Of a stretch of DNA of 64,000 bases, positions 43,250 to 50,927 are shown piece after piece. A program made the translations under genes and the position numbers. Location: the NCBI GenBank assembly GCA_046316615.1, contig JBKDAN010000016.1:124001-188000 (forward strand), given 5' to 3'. This DNA is from BJHL01 sp040378885 (GTDB taxonomy: Bacteria; Planctomycetota; Phycisphaerae; Phycisphaerales; UBA1924). The notes under the pieces were generated by a model that saw only the letters and a list, made by a program, of their open reading frames with translations, was not told the DNA's origin and made no database searches. Within the stretch, counting starts at the first letter, position 1, and each line of letters opens with the position of its first letter.

Positions 43250-45154
43250 ATGCAGAGCGAGAACGTCGTGCGGGATGTGGCCGTTTCCAAACGCAGCGCG
43301 TGGAGCACGCGCCTTATCGCTGGCCTCGCGGTGGGCGTGCCGGTCGTTGTTGCCAGCCTGTTGACAGGCATGTACGTCAGCAACAAGGCTGATGCCTCGC
43401 TGCCTCCCGTGCCGGTGCCGCCGGAGAATCCCATCACCGAGCAGAAGCGCGTGCTCGGCAAGATTCTGTTCTGGGATGAGCAGTTCTCGACCAGCAATGT
43501 CGTTGCTTGTGCGACGTGTCACATTCCCGAGCGTGCAGGTACCGATCCTCGCATCGCCCGCAACCCGGGTATCGACAACATTCCTTTCACCGACGATGAC
43601 ATCCTCGGTTCGATCGGCATCATCAAGAGCGATGTCAGCAACAACTTCGCGCCCTCGTTCGTCTTCGGTCTTGAACCGCAGATCACCGGTCGCAGCGCGA
43701 ACAGCGTGATTAACGCTGCTTACTACGCCGACCTTTTCTGGGATGGTCGCGCTCGCGGCGAGTTCCGCGACCCCATTACCAACGCCGTGGTCATTGCCGA
43801 AGGCGGCGCGCTCGAAAGCCAGGCGGTGGGCCCACCGCTCAGCAGCGTTGAGATGGCGCACGCCGGTCTGAACTGGACGGAACTGACGACCAAGCTCAAC
43901 CAGGTGCGCCCGCTCGACCTCGCGACCGATGTGCCTGCGGATGTCGCGGCGGTGCTTTCCAGCAAGCCCAGCTATGGCGATCTGTTTGAAGACGCGTTTG
44001 GCGATCCCGCCATCACGCCCACACGCATCGCGTTCGCGATCGCGACGTATCAGCGCACGCTCATCAGCGATCAGTCACCCTGGGATGCATTCACCGCCGG
44101 CAACGATCAGGCTCTCACGCCGCGCCAGCAGGATGGCTTCGCGCAGTTTGTCGCCAGCAGTTGCATCACGTGCCACAGCGATCCGCTGTTCAAGGAGAAT
44201 GACTTCCGCAATATCGGTCTGCGTCCCAACGCCGAAGACCTCGGCCTCGCGGGCGTCACGGGTAACCCGTTTGACAGCGGCAAGTTCAAGACTCCGACCG
44301 TGCGCAACAGCAAGCTCAAGTCCACGTTCATGCACAACGGCATGTTCACGACGCTGGGTGACGTTGTGCGCTTCTACACGCAGGCGCCGGGCTCGCCGCC
44401 GATGTTCCAAGACAACCTCGACACGATCATGCAGTTCACGCAGGTGCCCGACAACATGATCGGTCCGATGGTCGACTTCATGGCCAACGGCCTGCTCGAC
44501 CCGCGTGTCGTCAGCGGCACCTTCCCCTTTGACAAGCCCCAACTCTACACCGAGCGTGTGGATGCGCAACCGACCGTCATCGGTGGTGGCGTGCCCGGCA
44601 CGGGCGGCGTGGTGCCCAAGATCGTGGCTGCCAGCCCGGCCATGATCAACATCAGCGAGTGCCGCATCGGCCTCGGTCAGGCTCGCGTGGGCGGGACCGC
44701 TCGACTCATGTTCACACGCACCACGCCGACGGGTGGTGTGATCTCGCCGGATTATCTCTACTCGCAGCACATCGTGACTGCTCTGGGTGCGGCCACGGAG
44801 AAGATGTCGATCACCATCGACATGTTCCAGCCGGGCGAAACGATCTACATGCAGTGGATGATCGATGATCCCGCCGCTCCGGGCGGTATCGCGTACAGCA
44901 GCATCGCGCGTGTGCCGATCTTCTGCGGCAGCATGGGTTGCCCGTGCGACCCCATTGACTTCAATCGCAACGGCGTCTTCCCCGAAGATCAAGACGTCAT
45001 GGACTTCTTCGATGTGCTCGCGGGTGGCACTCCCGCAAGCTGCGATCCGGACCGCGGCTGCAACGACATTGACTTCAACAACAACGGCGTCTTCCCCGAA
45101 GATCAAGACGTCATGGACTTCTTCAACGTTCTGGCTGGTGGCAGCTGCAACTGA
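43250..45154 (+). CDS. Di-heme cytochrome c peroxidase/MauG-like protein with two dockerin-like modules
   Basis: A 634-residue secreted or membrane-anchored protein with an N-terminal hydrophobic helix (LIAGLAVGVPVVVASLLTGM about residues 22-41). It has two c-type heme sites, CATCH at residues 87-91 and CITCH at 305-309, in the spacing of the CCP/MauG family, with LFWDGRARGEFRDP and KFKTPTVRN motifs. These enzymes reduce peroxide or oxidise a protein or small substrate. After about residue 430 comes a beta-rich domain and then two dockerin-like modules (IDFNRNGVFPEDQDVMDFF and IDFNNNGVFPEDQDVMDFF). GGAG precedes ATG 43250. Confidence 0.87.
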   Translation: MQSENVVRDVAVSKRSAWSTRLIAGLAVGVPVVVASLLTGMYVSNKADASLPPVPVPPENPITEQKRVLGKILFWDEQFSTSNVVACATCHIPERAGTDPRIARNPGIDNIPFTDDDILGSIGIIKSDVSNNFAPSFVFGLEPQITGRSANSVINAAYYADLFWDGRARGEFRDPITNAVVIAEGGALESQAVGPPLSSVEMAHAGLNWTELTTKLNQVRPLDLATDVPADVAAVLSSKPSYGDLFEDAFGDPAITPTRIAFAIATYQRTLISDQSPWDAFTAGNDQALTPRQQDGFAQFVASSCITCHSDPLFKENDFRNIGLRPNAEDLGLAGVTGNPFDSGKFKTPTVRNSKLKSTFMHNGMFTTLGDVVRFYTQAPGSPPMFQDNLDTIMQFTQVPDNMIGPMVDFMANGLLDPRVVSGTFPFDKPQLYTERVDAQPTVIGGGVPGTGGVVPKIVAASPAMINISECRIGLGQARVGGTARLMFTRTTPTGGVISPDYLYSQHIVTALGAATEKMSITIDMFQPGETIYMQWMIDDPAAPGGIAYSSIARVPIFCGSMGCPCDPIDFNRNGVFPEDQDVMDFFDVLAGGTPASCDPDRGCNDIDFNNNGVFPEDQDVMDFFNVLAGGSCN

Positions 45155-45180
45155 TCGCCCACATCCAGTGACTTGTCACG

Positions 45181-45211
45181 CTCGCACGGCGTTTGCCGTG
45201 CGAGTTTTTTT
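45181..45211 (+). terminator. Terminator after the peroxidase gene
   Basis: CTCGCACGGC (45181-45190), GTTT loop, GCCGTGCGAG (45195-45204), then seven T. Confidence 0.92.
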
Positions 45212-45235
45212 GTTGGAAAGCTCACATGAATGCGC

Positions 45236-45263
45236 TTGACGCAGCATCGCGTTGATGTAGGCT
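45236..45263 (+). promoter_or_regulatory. Candidate promoter of the subtilase gene
   Basis: TTGACG (45236-45241) and TAGGCT (45258-45263), spaced 16 bases, 45 bases before ATG 45309. Confidence 0.45.
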
Positions 45264-45308
45264 CTAGTTTGCCCGCACAAGTTGTGATGCGGGCGGAACG
45301 GGGCACTC

Positions 45309-47027
45309 ATGCATCATTCGATCGTCGGTTTTCTCGCTGCGGTGACTCTGTTGAGCACAATCTCCATGGCCGATGTCGTGCGCGAATCTGCGGCGGTGTC
45401 TGTCGCGGCATTCTCCGGTCACGTGTACCGCGACCGCGTGTATGTGCGATTCATCAACGCGCTGTCGGTACGTGAGCGTGCAGGCGCGCTCTCCGAACTG
45501 CGAGGCGTACAGCTTCCCAAACTGCCGGGCGTGACCTGGCGACGACTGCACGAAGTGAGTGATGATGCCCTCGAGGAGCAGCGCGAACAGGCTGAGAAGT
45601 TCTGGCAGCGCGAACTGCCGGATCTGCGCAACGAGTTCGTCATGACGCTCGCTCCAGGCGCAGACCTCGAGAAGACGATTGATGCTCTCCGCCAGATGCC
45701 TGAGATTGCAGAGGCAGAGCCGTTGCCGCTTCCTGTAGCGCCGCCGCTGCCACCTGATTTTCGCGGTTCGCAGCAGTATCTCAATGCGTCGCCCGTCGGC
45801 ACCGGACCCTCGTTGGCGTGGACGTGGCCGGGTGGTCGTGGGCAGGCAGTCCGAGTGACGGATCTCGAGTACGGCTACAACGCCGCGCACGAGGATCTGC
45901 CCGCCATCACTCGCATCGGCGCACTGGGGAACAACCCGTTTGACAACAATCACGGCACTGCTGTCCTCAGCATCCTGTTCGGACGCGACAACGGCTGGGG
46001 CGTGGTTGGAGGCGTACCCGACGCAGCCAAGTCGTTCGCATATTGCTACTTCAACACCACGGGCTACAACCTTGCTGGGGCCATCACCAGCGTGTCGGTT
46101 GCGAGTGCGCCCGGAGACGTGCTGCTCATTGAGCAGCAGGCGGCCGGGCCGTCCGGTGGTACCGCGTACGTTCCAAGTGAGTGGAGTCTGCCCGTGTACA
46201 ACGCCACCGTGCAGGCGGTGGGGGCTGGACGCATCGTCGTCGCGGCGGCTGGAAACGGCGGCGAGAACCTTGACGGGGCCGCGTTCAACACCGGTCACCG
46301 CCCGTTCATCGCCGCCAACAACAGCGGGGCGATTATCGTCGGCGCGGGTGCAGCGGGACCAAACAACTCGCCCAGCACCACGTCGCGTTCGCGGTTGTCA
46401 TTCAGTTGCTACGGCTCGCGACTGAGCCTGCAAGGCTGGGGCGAACGCGTGTACGCGGCCGGCTACGGCAGTGCGTTCTCGGCGGAAGGCGTGAACCGCT
46501 ACTTCACCAGCGGGTTCAACGGGACCAGCAGTGCCAGCCCGACGGTCGTGAACGCAGCGGCGGTTGTTTCAAGCGTGTATGAGACCGTGACGGGCACGCC
46601 CATCAATCCGCTCACGCTGCGAGCCGCGCTCATCAGCACTGGCGCAGAGCAAACCAGCGGCAACAACCCCGCGACGCAGAACATCGGCCCGTTGCCCAAC
46701 GCCGTTGCCGCGTTGTATCAGGTGCTCGCAACGGGTGACTGCAACCAGAACCAGATTCCGGATCGCGTTGACATCGCGATGGGCATGGCCGATGTGAACG
46801 GCGACCTCATTCCGGACGATTGCCAGACGCTGGGCTGCGATGACATCGACTTCAACAACAACGGCGTCTTCCCGGAAGATCAGGACATCAGCGACTTTCT
46901 CGCGGTGCTTGCTGGAGCGTCGTGCCCGACGTGCAACGACATCGACTTCAACAACAACGGCGTGTTTCCTGAGGATCAGGATGTGCTTGATTTCTTCAAT
47001 GTGCTGGCTGGCGGCACGTGCGGTTGA
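45309..47027 (+). CDS. Subtilisin-like serine protease (S8) with two dockerin-like modules
   Basis: A 572-residue protease. A signal peptide (MHHSIVGFLAAVTLLSTISM) is followed by an inhibitor-like pro-region to about residue 140. The S8 catalytic triad is visible: Asp185 in VRVTDLEYG, His215 in DNNHGTAVLSI and Ser407 in FNGTSSASP, with oxyanion Asn316 in VAAAGNGG. A linker with NQNQIPDRVDIAMGMADVNG precedes two dockerin-like modules (IDFNNNGVFPEDQDISDF and IDFNNNGVFPEDQDVLDFF). The protease therefore looks active and tethered. It follows the peroxidase gene with its own promoter. Confidence 0.9.
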   Translation: MHHSIVGFLAAVTLLSTISMADVVRESAAVSVAAFSGHVYRDRVYVRFINALSVRERAGALSELRGVQLPKLPGVTWRRLHEVSDDALEEQREQAEKFWQRELPDLRNEFVMTLAPGADLEKTIDALRQMPEIAEAEPLPLPVAPPLPPDFRGSQQYLNASPVGTGPSLAWTWPGGRGQAVRVTDLEYGYNAAHEDLPAITRIGALGNNPFDNNHGTAVLSILFGRDNGWGVVGGVPDAAKSFAYCYFNTTGYNLAGAITSVSVASAPGDVLLIEQQAAGPSGGTAYVPSEWSLPVYNATVQAVGAGRIVVAAAGNGGENLDGAAFNTGHRPFIAANNSGAIIVGAGAAGPNNSPSTTSRSRLSFSCYGSRLSLQGWGERVYAAGYGSAFSAEGVNRYFTSGFNGTSSASPTVVNAAAVVSSVYETVTGTPINPLTLRAALISTGAEQTSGNNPATQNIGPLPNAVAALYQVLATGDCNQNQIPDRVDIAMGMADVNGDLIPDDCQTLGCDDIDFNNNGVFPEDQDISDFLAVLAGASCPTCNDIDFNNNGVFPEDQDVLDFFNVLAGGTCG

Positions 47028-47107
47028 TCGCACTCGCCGCACGCGCTGGTGTTCGCGTCATGGTTCTTCCGTGAAATTCGCCGGGGGCATCCAGCCGAAC
47101 TGAAATC

Positions 47108-47139
47108 AACAAGCCCCTCGCGAGAGCGAGGGGCTTGTT
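47108..47139. terminator. Bidirectional terminator
   Basis: AACAAGCCCCTCGC (47108-47121), GAGA loop, GCGAGGGGCTTGTT (47126-47139): a 14-bp stem between convergent genes. Confidence 0.9.
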
Positions 47140-47174
47140 CATCTTTGCGATCGCTGCGGTGGTCGCAGCGTCAC

Positions 47175-47972
47175 TCAGTCGAGAAACGCGATGGCCGAGC
47201 CAGTGGGCGCTCGTCCCTCTTCGTTCATCAGCACACGGTGCCAGCCGTCCAGCGTGATGGTGGCGTGGTCGGCGTGGCGAATCGTGCCGCGAACAAAGAG
47301 TTGCGGATTGCGACGGCTGTGCCACCAGCGGTCGTTGGCGAGCGAAGGCCGCTCTGCCAAACGCTGGCGATACTCGTCGATCAACAGCCCTGCGGGAAAG
47401 CGGTATGAGACCATCACACTTTCCCCGCCTGCGCGGTACGCGAACTCCGCGATGTGCGGCTTGCTCTGCCAGCTGCGCCGCAGCAGTTCGTTGCGCCGCA
47501 CCGACAGAGGATCAACCGTCACGTGCTGAGGCACGAAGAACCACTCGCCCTGACGCTTGAACGCGTTGTTGTGACGCGACAGGCGTTCATGACGATCAAG
47601 TCGCGCGCGGTCCTGCGCATCACGCACCATGGCGGGCTTCAGAGCCTCCATGGCCGTGATGACGTTGGACACGCCCCGATCGCCAGGTATGCCCGCGACA
47701 AACCAATGGCGTTCATCATGGCCACAGAGCAGCTTGAGCGCCGACTCTCCAGGCCCGCGAGGCGCGTGCAAGAGCAGGTGGCGCAGGTCCGCGCGGGTAT
47801 CGACCGCGAAGACCTTCGCATCGTCGCGCACGCGAAGTTCAAAGAACTCATCCTTGCGCTCGTGTCGCACGTCGACGATGATGGGCATTCCCTTCTCGCG
47901 TGCACGCATCGGCACGAGCTTCACGCGCGCGCCGATCTTGACAAAACTCCGTTGCAAATGGGCAACATCCAT
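47175..47972 (-). CDS. Protein of unknown function associated with the RNA-repair locus
   Basis: A 265-residue basic protein with no signal peptide. Notable segments are MPIIVDVRHERKDEFFELRV, GHDERHWFVAGIPGDRGVSN, LSVRRNELLRRSWQSKPHIA, EFAYRAGGESVMVSYRFPAG and VRGTIRHADHATITLDGWHR. Its high Arg/His content suits a nucleic-acid-binding protein. GGAGGAG seven bases before ATG 47972 gives a firm start. It is the gene after rtcB on the same strand but a terminator (48304-48330) lies between, so it may have its own promoter. Its RNA-repair role is inferred from position only. Confidence 0.65.
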   Translation of the reverse strand: MDVAHLQRSFVKIGARVKLVPMRAREKGMPIIVDVRHERKDEFFELRVRDDAKVFAVDTRADLRHLLLHAPRGPGESALKLLCGHDERHWFVAGIPGDRGVSNVITAMEALKPAMVRDAQDRARLDRHERLSRHNNAFKRQGEWFFVPQHVTVDPLSVRRNELLRRSWQSKPHIAEFAYRAGGESVMVSYRFPAGLLIDEYRQRLAERPSLANDRWWHSRRNPQLFVRGTIRHADHATITLDGWHRVLMNEEGRAPTGSAIAFLD

Positions 47973-48303
47973 GGGACAACTCCTCCGCGCCGCGAGTTTC
48001 ATTCACGCGGATCGCGGTTATGCATGAGACAACCACGCTCGCAATGCGAGCATGGATAGCGTGACCATGTGAAAAATCAGGTCACCGCTGAAAGAGAAAG
48101 TGAGGTGAGCCGGTGCATCCAACTGCATTCGCGTGACAAAGTCACGACGAGGACTCGGCCGGCCGGTACCGGAGCGAGTGGGGGGCAGTGGCGGATCAGC
48201 GTCTGGTGGCGCGTGGTGTTGCGCGGAGAATGAGCATGCGTTGCATGATGATTCCTTCAACGTACGAAGAATCAAGAAATTGCGGCGAATTTCGAAAAAT
48301 GCG
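47973..48303. other. Intergenic region between rtcB and the 265-residue gene
   Basis: About 330 bases with no convincing coding region. The small frames seen here have poor starts and unlikely composition. It probably holds a promoter for the downstream gene, not recognisable by eye. Confidence 0.35.
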
Positions 48304-48330
48304 CCTGAGGGTTTTCGCCCTCAGGACCGC
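48304..48330 (-). terminator. Terminator after rtcB
   Basis: On the minus strand CCTGAGGG and CCCTCAGG (opposite 48304-48311 and 48318-48325) form a stem with a six-base loop, followed downstream by a T-rich stretch (CGCATTTTTC). Confidence 0.65.
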
Positions 48331-48332
48331 CG

Positions 48333-49829
48333 TCAATCATCCGCCTTGTCGCCGTCCTTGATCACGAACTTCGCCTGCAGCCGCGCGACTTCCGTCGCGA
48401 GGCCCGCCTTCTCCACGCTTGCGAGAACTTCGTTGAAGTCCTTGTATGCCGCAGGCGCTTCGTCGATGGGGTACTGCCGGCAGTTGGTCATGATGTCAGC
48501 CTCGGCAAGGCTCTTGTCGATCTGCTTCTGGTCCAGCGCCTTGATGGCAGCGGTGCGGCTCATGCGCCGTCCCGCGCCGTGGTTGACGCTGTAGCAGCTC
48601 AGTCGCGCACCGGGCTGGGCCACCATCACGCTGCTACCTTGGGCGGGGTTGCCGGGCAGCAGAATGGGGTGACCCGTGTGCTCGAAGATGGTTCCCTTCA
48701 GGCCATGGTGACCCGCCGGGAACGCACGCGTCGCACCCTTGCGATGGACCCACGTGAGCTTGTTGTCAAGCACTTCCTGTCGCGCGATGTTGTGGCTGAT
48801 GAAGTACACCAGTTCACCCTTCACGCCCGGAATGACCTCCTGGAACGCTTCGAGAATCAGCGCGTTGATGAGCAAGTGGTTCAGCGTCGCGAAGTTCGCG
48901 CCGATGGCCATGTCATCCAGATACGCATCCGCTTCGGGCGTACCCAGTGGAGCGTGCACCAGGTGTCGGTCGTTGCCGGGCAGCGGGATGCCCCACGTGG
49001 CAAAGTGCTGCTGCATGGCGCGGAACTGGCGATCAGCCAGCTTGCTGCCAAGACCGCGGCTGCCGCAGTGCGACAGGAACGCCACGTGACCGTCGCGCAG
49101 CCCGAAGTGCTGCGCGAGGTTGCGCTGAGCGTCATTCACACGCACGACTTCGCACTCACCGAAGTGGTTGCCGCCGCCGTATGAACCCAATTGCGCGATC
49201 TTGTCCGCGAACACGCCGTACGTCAGGCTTTCGGCCATCAGCGTGCGGTCCACGCGATCGAGCAGGCTGTCACGCGTGCCGTCGTGGCCCGTGTGGTGGC
49301 TGTCTTCGCACCGCTGCGCCCAGTGCAGGGGGATGCCAAGCTGCGTCAGCACTTCATCCGTCGCGCCTTCGGTCACGATCTGTCGACCTTGCGTGGGCGA
49401 AACGTACCGACCCTTCTTGGCGTGACGGTTGCCGCGGCCTGCTCCCGTGGGCGTGCGTTGCAGAATCGCTTCAATCAGCGCACGGCGTAGCGGCTTGCTC
49501 GTGATCGCATCCTCGGGCAGGTCGAGCTGCAAGAGGCTCATCGAGCACTTGATATCGACACCGACCGGGCCGGGATAGATGTGCGTGGGTGACGCAAGCA
49601 CCGAGCCAACGGGTGCGCCATAGCCGCTGTGCGCGTCGGGGTTCAGGACAAGCTCGCTCACACCGGGTGCGCTCGCGCTGTTCAATGCCTGCCGAATGCA
49701 AGCATCGTCAAAGGCGTCACGAATGGCCTTCGTACCGATTACGGTCACGGGCTTCTTCGCGCCGTTCTCCACGGGCAAGATCGCCGTCGCTTCGCCGGTT
49801 TCAATCAGAATGGAAGGGTCGGTCGGCAT
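48333..49829 (-). CDS. rtcB: RNA-splicing ligase RtcB
   Basis: A 498-residue RtcB that joins RNA with 2',3'-cyclic or 3'-phosphate ends to 5'-OH ends, using Mn and GTP via a GMP-histidine intermediate. Metal-ligand motifs are intact: GVDIKC (Asp92, Cys95; usual form GVDIGCG), GGGNHFGECEV, SHCGSRGLGSKLAD, HNIARQE and the guanylylated His region NHGAGRRMSRTAA. TAGGA precedes ATG 49829. It lies downstream of the Y RNA-like array and split Ro60 genes on the same strand, as expected for an rtc operon regulated by RtcR. Confidence 0.95.
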   Translation of the reverse strand: MPTDPSILIETGEATAILPVENGAKKPVTVIGTKAIRDAFDDACIRQALNSASAPGVSELVLNPDAHSGYGAPVGSVLASPTHIYPGPVGVDIKCSMSLLQLDLPEDAITSKPLRRALIEAILQRTPTGAGRGNRHAKKGRYVSPTQGRQIVTEGATDEVLTQLGIPLHWAQRCEDSHHTGHDGTRDSLLDRVDRTLMAESLTYGVFADKIAQLGSYGGGNHFGECEVVRVNDAQRNLAQHFGLRDGHVAFLSHCGSRGLGSKLADRQFRAMQQHFATWGIPLPGNDRHLVHAPLGTPEADAYLDDMAIGANFATLNHLLINALILEAFQEVIPGVKGELVYFISHNIARQEVLDNKLTWVHRKGATRAFPAGHHGLKGTIFEHTGHPILLPGNPAQGSSVMVAQPGARLSCYSVNHGAGRRMSRTAAIKALDQKQIDKSLAEADIMTNCRQYPIDEAPAAYKDFNEVLASVEKAGLATEVARLQAKFVIKDGDKADD

Positions 49830-49847
49830 GGTTCAATCCTAAGAAGA

Positions 49848-49865
49848 CAAGAGCAGCCGCTCTTG
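49848..49865 (-). promoter_or_regulatory. Hairpin just upstream of rtcB
   Basis: CAAGAGC (49848-49854) and GCTCTTG (49859-49865) form a 7-bp stem with a four-base loop, ending 18 bases before the rtcB start. On the minus strand TGTCTTCTT follows. It may be the 3' end of the RNA array transcript, an attenuator or an RNase site. Confidence 0.5.
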
Positions 49866-49977
49866 CGTGTGAATCAGTTCCAATCGCACGCGACACGTTT
49901 TCACGCATCGGTGCAAGCTCCCATATGCAGGAGCATTCCCTACACCCCTCGGAGCACCCCAGACGAACCAAACACGC

Positions 49978-50107
49978 CTCACACGACGAGAAACGCAAGA
50001 CGGACGCGAGTCTCGCGACTCGAGTGCTCTTCCGCTGAGCTACGCGTTTGCACGCGGCGGGATTCGAACCTGCAACCACTATGTAGTCCTGCTGGCATTC
50101 GAGTGAG
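49978..50107 (-). ncRNA. Y RNA-like tRNA mimic 7 (anticodon-stem permutation)
   Basis: In transcribed order: CTCAC closes with GTGAG, then GCAGGAC (50092-50086) pairs with GTCTTGC (50001-49995). After GGACTACATAG comes half of an anticodon-like stem (AGTG), a T-arm with loop TTCGAAT, an acceptor-like hairpin CGCGT-GCAA-ACGCG, TA, a D-arm GCTCAGCGGAAGAGC and the other half CACT. An extra hairpin CGAGTC-GCGA-GACTCG follows. This is a tRNA with its ends moved to the anticodon stem, as in YrlA-type Y RNA. It is the last unit before rtcB. Confidence 0.75.
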
Positions 50108-50145
50108 ACGTGTTTGTCGGTCTGGCGTTACGCATGCTCGCGCGA

Positions 50146-50254
50146 GCGAGCGACGAATCGACAAGACGTGTTCCGCAAGATGCACGCAGACGATGCGTGC
50201 GCCTTGTTTGAAGTCGAACCGGTGATGGTGAACGTCCTGGCTTTCGTCGCTCGC
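50146..50254 (-). ncRNA. Y RNA-like tRNA mimic 6 (degenerate)
   Basis: The outer stem is the longest of the set: GCGAGCGACGAA (50254-50243) pairs perfectly over 12 bp with TTCGTCGCTCGC (50157-50146). Inside, CAGGACGT (50239-50232) pairs with ACGTCTTG (50169-50162). A T-loop-like TTCGACT and a perfect 7-bp hairpin GCACGCA-TCGTC-TGCGTGC remain, but a proper T-stem and D-arm are not evident. It is the most divergent member and may have lost tRNA mimicry. Confidence 0.6.
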
Positions 50255-50282
50255 TTGCGCGAGTGCATGCTTCGTGAGAATC

Positions 50283-50400
50283 GGCGACAAGGGATCGTCA
50301 AGACGTTTCCCAGTGCTCTGCCCTTGAGCTAGAGGCTTTCGCCTCCCTCGGAATCGAACCGAGGAACCGCTGGATCCATGTAGTCCTGACTGCATTCGCC
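50283..50400 (-). ncRNA. Y RNA-like tRNA mimic 5 (anticodon-stem permutation, best example)
   Basis: The 118-nt unit is closed by GGCGA/TCGCC, then GTCAGGAC (50390-50383) pairs with GTCTTGAC (50304-50297). Inside, in order: CCAG (anticodon 3' strand, 50373-50370), a T-arm CCTCGG-TTCGATT-CCGAGG, an acceptor hairpin GAGGC-GAAA-GCCTC, TA at tRNA positions 8-9, a D-arm GCTC-AAGGGCA-GAGC, A, and CTGG (50313-50310) pairing with CCAG. All tertiary-contact nucleotides of tRNA (GG in the D-loop, TTCRAnY T-loop) are kept. Confidence 0.82.
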
Positions 50401-50465
50401 GAATCTCGCGAGGCACGCGAGTGCAATTCCTTTCGTGGCTGCGATGCCACACAACAAGTTCGCAT

Positions 50466-50571
50466 GCAAAGCGTGATGGGCTTGAGGCCCGAGGTCGATC
50501 ACCACGCATGCTCGCTGCGGGAATCGCACCGGCTCCGTCCGTTTCCGGCCCCACCGTGCATGTAGCTCCAC
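50466..50571 (-). ncRNA. Y RNA-like unit 4 (divergent)
   Basis: GTGGAGC (50571-50565) pairs with GCTTTGC (50472-50466) and is followed by the conserved CTACATG. GTGGGGC pairs with GCCC-AT-CAC as an inner stem. A T-arm-like GGTGCGATTCCCG (loop TGCGATT instead of TTCGATT) and a hairpin CGCA-GCGAGCA-TGCG remain, but the D-arm is not clear. It keeps the outer stem and motif position of its neighbours, so it is probably a drifting family member. Confidence 0.55.
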
Positions 50572-50590
50572 TTCTCACTCATCACAACCT

Positions 50591-50710
50591 CACGACAATC
50601 GGCCAAGACGTTTCCTCCGTGCGACCATTACACCTCGCGAGCATTGCCTGCCTGCGTCGGGAATCGAACCCGATCCTGTTGGGGTACATGTAGTCCTGGG
50701 TGCATTCGTG
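50591..50710 (-). ncRNA. Y RNA-like tRNA mimic 3 (anticodon-stem permutation)
   Basis: CACGA (50710-50706) closes with TCGTG (50595-50591), and CCAGGAC pairs with GTCTTGG. After GGACTACATG come a T-arm TCGGG-TTCGATT-CCCGA, an acceptor-like hairpin of about eight pairs with a GGCAA loop, AG, and a D-arm GTGT-AATGGTC-GCAC. A further outer helix CATCGCAG/TTGTGATG (50722-50715 with 50587-50580) extends the stem. It is like units 5 and 7 in order. Confidence 0.75.
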
Positions 50711-50762
50711 GAAGCTGCGATGCGTTCGTGCATTTCTCCCTGCAAGTCTGGCTGACGCGAAG

Positions 50763-50891
50763 GCGACAAGATCGAACGAGAGTTGCCGAGTGCTCGGCAG
50801 CGCGAGGAATCGAACCTCGTCTCCGCGGCAGTGCCGCGGCGCTTACTCAAAGCTCGCATCCTTGGATGATGTACTCCCGTTCAGCATTCGC
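50763..50891 (-). ncRNA. Y RNA-like tRNA mimic 2 (position 7/8 permutation)
   Basis: GCGA closes with TCGC, and GAACGGGAGT pairs over 10 bp with ACTCTCGTTC. Inside the order is different from units 3, 5 and 7: an extra hairpin CATCC-AA-GGATG, a D-arm-like GAGCTTTGAGTAAGC, a long anticodon-like arm CCGCGGC-ACT-GCCGCGG, a T-arm CGAGG-TTCGATT-CCTCG, then a closed acceptor-like hairpin TGCCGA-GCAC-TCGGCA. The outer helix extends further with single mismatches to TGCA/TGCA at 50913-50910 and 50744-50741. Confidence 0.72.
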
Positions 50892-50927
50892 TCCCGCGTC
50901 TGCCGGACGTGCATGTTGATCTGAAAG

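Noticed and set aside
48018..48275. 85-codon minus-strand frame between rtcB and the 265-residue gene
   Set aside because: Low-quality composition, no convincing start and no pattern.
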